From: Zoroaster sp. YZ-2022
Lineage: Eukaryota; Echinodermata; Asteroidea; Forcipulatida; Zoroasteridae
NCBI GenBank assembly: GCA_029582265.1
Contig: CM055828.1
Coordinates: 6,777,902 to 6,841,901 of the forward strand
Reading direction: 5' to 3'
Length of the DNA stretch: 64,000 nt
The notes under the pieces: generated by a model
What the model saw: the letters and a program-made list of their open reading frames with translations, nothing else
Databases searched by the model: none
What the model was told of the DNA's origin: nothing
Program-made: the position numbers and the translations under genes
Shown here: piece by piece, positions 13,301-24,500 of the stretch
Layout of the letters: each line of letters begins with the position of its first letter
Numbering within the stretch: position 1 is the stretch's first letter

Positions 13301-16300
13301 TCAGAGTCCATGGGGTCACGGTTCGGTGGCCCCGGACACAAGGCACTGCAAACAATGAACGAGTTCACTCTTTTTGTTGATTTTTGCGTAATCCCTTTAT
13401 CCAAGACCTGTTCCTTTGACGTACCAGCCAAGAATTTGTAAAGACAGATTTATATCCATTGTTTACGAGGCCTTTCCTCTCTCTCCCGGTATGCCGTCTG
13501 TTCGACCGGGCGCTGGTCGCTAATAGGCCGTTGCATCGGAGCTTGCCAACGGTCTAATTGTGCTGAACAAACACAACCGTAATTAAAAAACTAGCCATTT
13601 AATTCTCGAAATGTCAATGAGTAAAGGTGTTTATTTGGGTGTCCGGACTTAGTTTCATTGAAAAAAATATATATTAATGGCTAGAAATTTTTTCGGATTT
13701 TTCACTGAAAATAAACCCGCATGGGGGACCGGAAAAAAAAAAATATTCCCGACGTGAACTGGTTAATACTGCAACTACGTAGATTGTTCGATAACAATAT
13801 GAACGGTGATCAGCAGCTAGACCAAGATGTAACACACGTGCATATTTGCCAAATAGTCTATGCGCATTGTTAATGAGAGCTTTGTTATTAACGTACCTTG
13901 TATGAGGACTTTGACAACACTTGTGTGGCCCATCTCGGCTGCCCTGAATAGTGGTGTATGCTTTGACTGATCTAAGATGTTCACATTGGCTCCAAGCTGC
14001 GGGGGAAAAAAGAAGAAGGAAATTAACATTTTAAAGGTATAACATTGGTAATTATTTGATAAAAGAATGACTGGATTATCTTAAAGGTAACTTGATGTGA
14101 AGTAAGTAAAGGAAATAATTATCCTTAGAAATGATTCCATCTGATACTTGTATTTTCTGAAAAACAACTGTGAATGCTTTTTCACAAATTCCTAATGACT
14201 TAGATGGTACTTTGAGCTGAAACTTTCACAGGTTGGTTGGTTAATGTACATTTTGATTCATAGAAGTTAGCTTCATTGTAAAAAAAAGTTTTGCCAACCT
14301 CACCAAATTTGCAGGCCTCGATTAACCATGGCCATTGCCGTTCATCTGAAACTAGGACACCGATTCCATGCCCTGTTGAAAGTCTGCTCTGATTGTGATG
14401 ATATTGTCCCTTTAAGTTTGGTAATTTTTTTTTACAAAAAGATTCATAAATTTAGCAAAAAACAAACCATGATCCGTTTCTATTGACAACATATTTTCTA
14501 CAAAAAGCATAAAAATATATAATTTAAATAATTATATTACCTCTAGTAGAACTTGTATAGTGCTAGGGTGTCCACACATGGCCGCTGCATGCAGAGCTGA
14601 AAAGCCGACAAAAATTTAATTTTAACCATTTTGAAAAGACGCCTTTCTGCTTAAATACAGATAAATAAAATAAAATGAGGCAAAAAAGATTGTCCCATTC
14701 CAACCAATCGAAACCAGGGAATAATTGTGACAGATTTTCCCCCAGTCCAACCGGTCAGAGCAAGCCCCGATCCGAATATCCTGGGAGTAACGTTTAAGCA
14801 AAAATAATCACGTCACATCAACCCACCTGTAGCGCCCGTTTTGTCGGTAGCGTTGATGTCTGGTTGGGTGATTTCAACCATACAGCTTATGACGTCGTCG
14901 GCACCTTTCCCAGCGGCCCACATTAATGCTGTCCGTCCCTCTAGGTCCGGCTCGTCCGTTATGCTGTCACGGCTCAGAAAAGCAGCTACCGTCTCCTATG
15001 GTTAACAAATAGTATGGTTAAAGCCACATCCAAGTTGCCTAATAAGATGGCGTCTATTGTGAACTATCTATTACAATAAATTGGCCCTTGTACTTACAGC
15101 ATGGTTATTCTGTGCAGCGTAGTGCAGTGGGGTGGCGCCGTTTGCATCCGAGCTGCTGACGTTAGCACCTGCATCTAGCAGGAGGTTGACGATGTGTGTG
15201 TGGCCTAACACTGCGGCCCAGTGCAGCGGGGTACGGAACATGTTATCAAGGACCGATACGTTACACGTGACCAGGGTCGTCTGTATTCACAGAAAGATCA
15301 AAACAGATTAAGAATTAAGTCTGTCCTGAGCCAATATGGCTGGGAGAAGGTTGACGGTGTATATGTTGCCTTACGGCCGGTTCATACTTCACATTATAAA
15401 TACGAATCAAAGTGAATTACATTACATTACATTACAACAAGTATTTATCATGCGCCATTCCCGAGAGGCTCATGGCGCTTACAAAAGTTAATGACATAAT
15501 AAATACAAATCAGGATAGAATAAGACATAAATTGATGCAAAATTAATGAGGAAACAAGTGAGTTTTAAGAGCCTTCTTGAAGGCATTAACAGAAACAGAT
15601 TGTCTGATATAAACAGGAAGATTGTTCCATAGCTTGGATGCACAAACAGTGAAAGATCTATCACCAGCTTGGACTCTTGTGATAGGATATTCAAGGCGGA
15701 GATAGTCATCTGTTGATCTTAAATGCCTATTTGGAACATACAATTTCAAACAATTTGATAAATATATTGGTGCTAAGCCATTTAGTGATTTGTACACATA
15801 TAGAAGAATGTGCCGTCAGAAGCTGAGTATGATTACGCAGAAGTTGAGCACATTTCAACTTGCGCGAATCATTCGCAGCAAATTTATGACATCAACTTTT
15901 GCTTTATGAAGTATGAACTGGACTTAACACTACAGCCCAGTGCAAAGGAGTACAGAACATGTTATCAAGTTTGTAGCACTACACAGTGGTTTAAGACCCA
16001 GACATCGGGTCTGATTTTTTTTTCCGAGATAAATTAAAATAATTGTTTACTTGATTATGAAGATACAGTTTTAAGAACCAAAATTGCTTTTTTGAAATTT
16101 ATTACCCTGTTTTTAAGAAATTTTAGTTAGCTTGTATAGAATGACATGAGTTAAACAGACAAAAAACACACATCCTAATATTTTAAAAAGCATCTGCTAA
16201 GGCATATTTCAAATGGTTTGAGAAAAAAATACTGCTTGTTAATTTTGCTTATTAAATAGTCTTTCGAACTGTAAAAGTATAATGCGGACCGATAATTGTA

Positions 16301-18469
16301 TGATAGTGCAAAAATGCTTTGAAATCTTTAACTAAAATGGCCCAAAAATGTTATTATTTTACAAATTTAGGGTCACACATTTTCAAAATAAGCCAGAAAA
16401 GGCCTGGATGGAATGCCATAACTTTGTTATATATTGATAGAGTAACTATCCGTTGTGACTAGAAATTTACGGCAAATTAGCGCAAATGAAATTTTACACC
16501 CCAAAATACGATTTTTCAGGACGCTGTTTTCAACAAAAAACGTTGTTTTACGCGACGGGTTTACGCGAAATGTAATTTATCAGTGGAGAGGGCGACTACA
16601 ATTTTCAATTGAATTGCGCCCTCTCTTGAAAGTGAACTTATTTTTATACAAAATTATCGGCAAAATTTCATGAATGAAGTTTCTGCTGACGTTAAAACAC
16701 ATTTCCTTAGTCCAGAAGAGGTATGTGCAAATTCTTGGTAATTTTTATAAATGTTTTGACCGTTTTTTGTACTGAAGTGTACTGATGTCTGGGTCATGGT
16801 GGGTTTTAAACCACTGTGCACTAGTCATTTTGTCGTACTCATACTCATGGAAATGTACTCAGATCCGACTACGAGTTGAAGTCAGATCTTTGTAAAATCG
16901 TAAAGTGTGCGTCAGCCTTTTGACAACTTGAAAATTAACCCGGGTACTAAATTCAAGTATTTCTAAGAGATATATTTGCAAGATCTAATTTCCATTCATT
17001 CAGGTGGATATATCATCCTGTCAGAAAAACAAGGTCTAAAAAAATGCAACAAGGTCGTACATGCAAAAGTGCATAAATTTGTATACATTAAAACAATTGA
17101 GGGCAACAATGTTGTATCTTCTTCCATAGGTTTTGCATGTTCATCCTGCAACTCTGTAAAAAAGATACGACCTTGTTCCACTGAGCAAAATCCATGTCTG
17201 TAACAAGGTCGTAACTATGATACAACCTTCTTGCACTGACGTGACGATATAAAAAAAACATAAAATGAAGCAATTACCTGGAAGTTAATGAGTTGCTGAG
17301 CGATGGTCTCATTACCCTGAGCCACAGCAAGATGTAGAGCGGTACGTCCTTCATAATCTTGCCACGTTATTACACTTGGCTCGGTGTCCTGAACACAAAT
17401 CAAGCATTAGTTTGATCAAAACCCTTCATTCATGCAAATATTTTAACCCAAACTCCCTAGGCCCATTTGCTTATACATAACCTGAATCCTCCAAAATCCT
17501 TCGGTAGTAAAGCAAGCACGACACGTATGCACACATGTGTTTCTAATCTGTGATACATGTACATGGCCAGGGTCCCTCCCTGCATGCATGGAGCAATAAA
17601 CAGTGTCCACTGACCCAAGCACTGACCTTGCAATCACTACAACAAACATGGATGTACATGTACCATGAAAAGGCAAGTATGCCTAATATTATAACCTCAA
17701 TCCTCCAAAATACTTCACTTTAGCAAAGACCATGTAGCATGTAACCTCAATCCTTCAAAATCCTTCACTTTAGCAAAGAGGATTTGAGGATTTGGGAAGG
17801 TTAGGGTTAATCAATCAAATTGGGCACATTCTCTGGATCAGTACTTGGTCAGTGTATTTCGCGTGCACAAGTCTATATGGGGAATTTTTGGTGCAATATT
17901 CACTGAAAGATGTATTAGAAACAAACTAAAGCGAAGAGAGCGTAAGAAACTCACCAGTATGAGTTGCACAGTATTGACAGCAGACGCAGAGTGACCTGCA
18001 CTTGCAGCCCAGTGTAGGGGTGTCTTCCCGTCCGTGTCTGGTATCCCAATATTGGAATTCTGTTAAAAAAAGTAAACATTATACCTGATAATAATAAAAC
18101 TGGAGTCTTAAATAGCAATGTTGTGCACAATGTGATGCCATGGAGTGCCATCGGATTTGTGTTCTGATGGCCGAGTCGTCGGAATGTGGGTTCAAATCCC
18201 AACTGCGACCGGGGTACTTGTGTCCCTGAGCAAGAAACTTTACCATAATTTCTTCTCTCCACCCAGGGGTAAATGGGTACCTGTGAGGGCAGAGTTGGCC
18301 GTTGTGTTTGATTAGCCCTATATGCGCTGTAATGGCAGCAATTGAGCTGTATACTCCCCAGGGAGCTGAGATGGTTTTTAGGAATGATTTATGAGCCTGA
18401 TGAGCAGGGGGTAATAATGTAATGTGCCTTGAGCACCAGTTTGGTGGATACGTGCGCTATATAAGTCCA

Positions 18470-18502
<33 letters not shown>

Positions 18503-21500
18503 AAGACGCTTTACATTATTGTTCTTCATGTCATCAGGCTAATTCTTTAAAGGGAAACATCACCCCAGTTTTGAATTAAAATTATGTGAAGGGTGTGATG
18601 TTTCATGGAGACTGTCTTTTTATTTTTTTATGATCGGTTGTTGCAATTGCAGAAAATGATGATTTTATTAAAAATCGTTTGCCGTCACGCGCGCGGCCAT
18701 TTTGTTGCGCGATGTCTATTCATCCGGGACATTGTGCCGTAATGACTGCACCAACAACCCGAGCGTGCTTTTTAGCTGTATGTGTACGCTAGCACAGGGA
18801 GCTTGTGTCCTTGAGCAAGACACTTTACCATAATTGCTTCTCTCCACCCAGGGGTAAATGGGTACCTGTGAGGGCAGAGTTGGTTCTTGTGTTTGATTAG
18901 CCCATATGCGCTGAAATGGCAGCAATTGAGCTGTATATTCCCCAGGGAGCTGAGACGGTTTCAGGAATGATTTATGAGCCTGATGAGCAGGGGTAATAAT
19001 GTAATGCGCCTTGAGCACCGGTTTGGTGGATACGTGCGCTATATAAGTCCACATTATTATTATTATTATTATTATTCTTCCGGCCACACAATGATTTATT
19101 ATACTACTGGGTGGAGAGTAGCAATAAAGTATTGAGTGGCTTGCCAAAAATGCAACAAGGTCGTACATGCAACAGTGCATAAATTTGCATACAATTGAGT
19201 GCAACAATGTCATATCATGATTATCACCTGTCGCAAGAATGTCACCAACCTATACAAAAAACATATACTCACATGTTTAATGAGGAGTTTGACTGCTTCT
19301 TCATTCCCATAAGAAGAACTCCAGTGTAGAGCAGTTCTCTGTTAATATAAAAAAAAAAAATCAATATTATTCTGTCAATAGTTCACCATATTTTAATTCA
19401 AAAATTTTTGACAATAGTCATAAATGTTGGTTCGAACATCCTTTCTGTGTTAAATGTTAAATTGTTTTAATTCATGGAATTCTTGCATATCAGGATAGTG
19501 TATTTTCTGGGCGATCGAGAGGTTAAGATGTTTTTTTTCTGTGCATATGTGGGGGGGGGGGGGGGAGGGTTGTAGCATCCTTAGGCCAACCAGGGTCCAA
19601 TATCACAGAGCTGCTCAGCAGAGAATTTTGCTAAGCAAATATTTTTGACTACCAGTCAAAATGCATACATTTTGTATGAAAGTTTGGCTGGTAACCAAAG
19701 AAATCCACTAAGCAAAGTTTACTGGTAAGCAATTTTATCCGCTAAGCAGCTCCGTGTAATTAGCCCATGGCCTTAAACATTCATAAACTTACATTTGCAT
19801 TGTCTTGTTCATCCTGCTCACCCGGCTCCAACTGTTTAATCAGCAGCATCAGACATTTTGTGTTGTCATGGCGAGTTGCTAGGTGCAACGCTGTTTGACC
19901 TTCTTTATCCTTTATCTTCCAGTTTGCTCCCTTCGCCAAGAGAAGCTTACACAGCCTTGTGTTACCCTACATACAATAATAATAATAATAATAATAAAGA
20001 TTTTTAGCACGCACATATCCACCCTGCTGGGCGCTCAAGGCGCGGAAACAAAGAAAAACATGAATACAAACAATATACAATGATAAAAAATTAAAGCATG
20101 GTTTCATTGCTACTGATGTATATTCTGTGTATATTTCTGAAATTTTTGATTAAATTTTTGTACAGAATTGATTTATGTACTTTGTCAGTTTCCATTGTGG
20201 TTTATTTGATTAAATTTGTTTAATAAATTAACCGACTGACAAGGGCTTGGATAAAGATTAATTAATATTAGTGAATAAATGAATGAATAATGCAATGAGA
20301 TCAATTTCCCTGCTGATATGGGAAGTTTGATAAGTGAATAAATGAATGAATAATGCAATGAGATCAATTTCCCTGCTGATATGGGAAGTTTGATAAGTGA
20401 ATAAATGAATGAATAATGCAATGAGATCAATTTCCCTGCTGATATGGGAAGTTTGATAAGTGAATAAATGAATGAATTATGCAATGAGATCAATTTCCCT
20501 GCTGATATGGGAAGTTTGATAAGTGAATAAATGAATGAATAATGCAATGAGATCAATTTCCCTGCTGATATGGGAAGTTTGATAAGTGAATAAATGAATG
20601 AATTATGCAATGAGATCAATTTCCCTGCTGATATGGGAAGTTTGATAAGTGAATAAATGAATGAATAATGCAATGAGATCAATTTCCCTGCTGATATGGG
20701 AAGTTTGATAAGTGAATAAATGAATGAATTATGCAATGAGATCAATTTCCCTGCTGATATGGGAAGTTTGATAAGTGAATAAATGAATGAATAATGCAAT
20801 GAGATCAATTTCCCCTGCTGATATGGGAAGTTTGATAAGTGAATAAATGAATGAATAATGCAATGAGATCAATTTCCTGCTGATATGGGAAGTTTGATAA
20901 GTGAATAAATGAATGAATTATGCAATGAGATCAATTTCCCTGCTGATATGGGAAGTTTGATAAGTGAATAAATGAATGAATAATGCAATGAGATCAATTT
21001 CCCTGCTGATATGGGAAGTTTGATAAGTGAATAAATGAATGAATAATGCAATGAGATCAATTTCCCTGCTGATATGGGAAGTTTGATAAGTGAATAAATG
21101 AATGAATAATGCAATGAGATCAATTTCCCTGCTGATATGGGAAGTTTGATAAGTGAATAAATGAATGAATTATGCAATGAGATCAATTTCCCTGCTGATA
21201 TGGGAAGTTTGATAATGATTTGATCTATTATTTTGTGGAAAACCTCATGGGACTCAACCCTCGAGTGGCTCCCTGACTGCCGCTTCAAAGGTTTAGCGTC
21301 GTATTTTGGAGCGTATTTTCTGAACAAAATGAGGTATACTCGGATAAAGGCTTTCGAAGTAACATTTGTCGTCAGCCTTTCACAGACTTGCCGGCTGTTG
21401 AGTTGACTGCCGCCGTGCCAGTATCACGAATTGGTATTTGTGACTATTGTTCGCAGTTATTGGATTAGTGTGAGCGTGAGACACGTGAAATATTTTTGTA

Positions 21501-24500
21501 TGTGTGTGGGGTATGGGGATACTACGAGTTGTTTTTAACCTTCCTACACATGGAGGCCACTCCAATCCATAAAATGCTGCTCTTGAGCAACTTTCAGTAC
21601 ATACATGTACAAGCCTGCTGTCCTTTCCAAGTAATCTTACAAAATCAACTGTGTGCCACCCAAGGCCACTGTAAATGTTTGAACATATTAGTATGGCCTG
21701 CAATGTATCAATGGGAGACCACTTTACCCTTGCAATCTCAGTGGTGTGACAGCGTACAGAAGGGTAACCATAGGATGCCACTGGCAACAGCTAATGGCTT
21801 GGAGTGGCCTGAATGGCTTGTTTCAAAAATTGCACTGATTGTAGGAGGGTTAATATAGAGACGGAGATATTACAGTAAGTCCACATTTATTGTGACTCTA
21901 ATAAAACAAGAGAAACATTTTTTCATATTGGTTGATGTATACATTCGGGAGTATTTATGTGTTTTTACAAAATCGTTTATGGGTAACCGGGTATCTGAAG
22001 CTTTCCAATTCCGGGAATCCGGTTCCTGAAATAACCGAAAACGCACAGCCTTGGTTGGTAGAGCATCGGTATGGAAATCCAGAGGTCGCAGTTTCGAGTC
22101 CCACTTCCGTAAATTTGTCTTCGATAACTCCCAAAAAAATATATATATAATTAGTTTTGGATGTTAACAAAGTGACTATGTCTTGAATTCATCTTCGGGT
22201 CTGAGGGAACCATACCTTATACGAAGCCCAGTGGAGCGCAGTTCTCTCAGCGTTGTCGTAACTGTTCACTTTAGCGCCGTGTTTGATGAGGGTCTCGGCG
22301 CACTCTAGCCGATCGGCAAGAACGGCTAATATCAGAGGAGTACGACCAAACTGATCACCGGCATTAATGTCATCGTAATGATCTATATGTCAGAAGAACA
22401 GAGGTTGTTGAAATTCACATGAATATTCATGATAGCCAGCAGCAGTAACAAACAATGTTTTAATAGTCCTGCTTAATTTTTTAGAAGTCTAAAAAGGTTT
22501 TTTTTAACCCTCCTACTGTAGCTGCACTTTAGTGGGAAGTTGCTATAGAGGTCAAAACCAGTCAACTGCCTGTTTTGAATTGACCCAAATGTGCACACAG
22601 GGCATTTTGGACTGGTCTTTACTGTCATTTTGACCACCCTCAACAATACCAGACAATGCTTTTACCAGTCAAAACCGGTCGACTCATTTTGACCTTTAAA
22701 TGTACCTACTACATGTGAGGTTTGACAGTGTTTGATTTTTAAGTGCACTAGATATACCTTGGCAAGTATATCAACATTTTGACTGATTTTGACCCTTGTA
22801 GTAGTAGTAGGCCATCATGGGCGGATCCAGAACATTTTTTAGGGGGGGGGGGCTGAGAATCAAAAACAATTATTTTTCAGTACGACAAAAATTACAATGA
22901 AATAATCAAAGGGAGAGAAAAACAAAGCACACTGTGGGAATGGGAGTGCGTTCTCCCCTCCCTCTCTCTCTCTCTCTCTTTTTCTCTCCTTTTCTTTTTA
23001 AATTTTTTTTATTTTTTTTTTACGATTTTAGGGGGGGGGGGCTATAGCCCCTTAGCCCCCCCCCACGCCCCCCCTGGATCCGCCAATGGCCATTCTAGCC
23101 AGGCATATGACTGGATAAAAAAAGCAATGTTCTTTATGTTCAAAGACATGCATATTCGTGTTTGTAAATGCCTATGGACAATGTATACAACCAGAGTTGG
23201 ATCTAGGAGGGAGGAGCCCCATAAGCCAACCCCCATTTTCCCACACCCCCCCCCCCCAAAAAAAATAAATAAACAAAAAAAATGATTATACTGCACACAA
23301 TATTAATGTACATTTATGTAGCAGGAAGTGGTCCCCCAAACTGACCACACACCGCCAAAATATACTGCAGAACCATAAAAATGGAAAAAAATCAGTGATC
23401 TCACTGGTTAACAATTTTTTTAAGTTGTCTGCTTCGGAGATAAAATGTGCTATTTATTATGGATTTTGATGTGCTGAATTCAAATATCGTCGTGTCAGTG
23501 CAAAAACGTCATATGTACGCAATGCAATAAGGTCGTATGTACAGCGCGTCGTCAATCTGCATGAATTTGCATACATTAAAAAATGTTTGTGCAAAAACGT
23601 CGTATCCCAGCCATTGTTTTTGTGCATTCATCCGGGAACTTGTTACATACGACCTTTTTGCACTGACACAAATTGGTTTTGTGCAAAAATGTCGGAGATA
23701 CAACGTTGTTGCACTGACACATTATGACAATTAAAATTGCTGATTGGCTACTGTTTCCAAGATATTTAAGTTTTTACATTTTACGTACTGTGTATATGGT
23801 GTACATAGCAGATTTTTAATCATGAATTATCATACGCTATTCCCATACGTGTACACATGTACATGTAGATCTTGAAAACTAGAGCCAATCAACAATTTTA
23901 AGCATCATTTCCATTCTCAGTGACCCATAATTAGTCAAGTTTGACTTCATTTGTTTCGGAAGCATTTTGGCTGTAAACCACTGTTTTTTATTTATTTATT
24001 TTTTTTTTTTTGGGGGGGGGAGTTGTTATTCATTCTTTTTCTGGTAATGAAACCAAAGATTCCATAAAGTGCCTTTATAGAATTGTAACTCAAAAGTCTG
24101 AAGATACTATGTATCTATGAAGAGAAGACGATGGAGTAATTTTCAGTTTAAGATGTGGGGAGTAAAACCCCAGACAAAATTATTTTAGGAGACACCAGCA
24201 CCCATCATGTAGGTCCTGAAATCACAATCATCATGTCAGCTCAGGCTCCGAGCGGGATTCGAACCCGGGTCCAAGGTGAGGAAAGGTGAGGAAAGGACCA
24301 CCGCTTACATATGCCAAACCCTATCGCTGATGTACTTACTACTGATGAGTTTAGTGAGTGCACTTTTGTCTCCGTTGACGGCGGCAGCATGTGTTGGCGT
24401 ACTCTGGGACACTTCTCTTTGCAGGGAGGTGTTGGATTCAACGATAATGACTCGCTGCTGCTGCTGCTGTTGCTGGTGCTGGTGCTGCATTGTCAGACTG

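Noticed and set aside
18716..19213. 165-codon minus-strand frame
   Set aside because: Runs antisense through a SINE body and its (ATT)n tail; it has no family resemblance.
20185..21327. 207- and 152-codon repeat proteins on the minus strand
   Set aside because: They are frames kept open by a 63-bp (21-codon) minisatellite in an intron.
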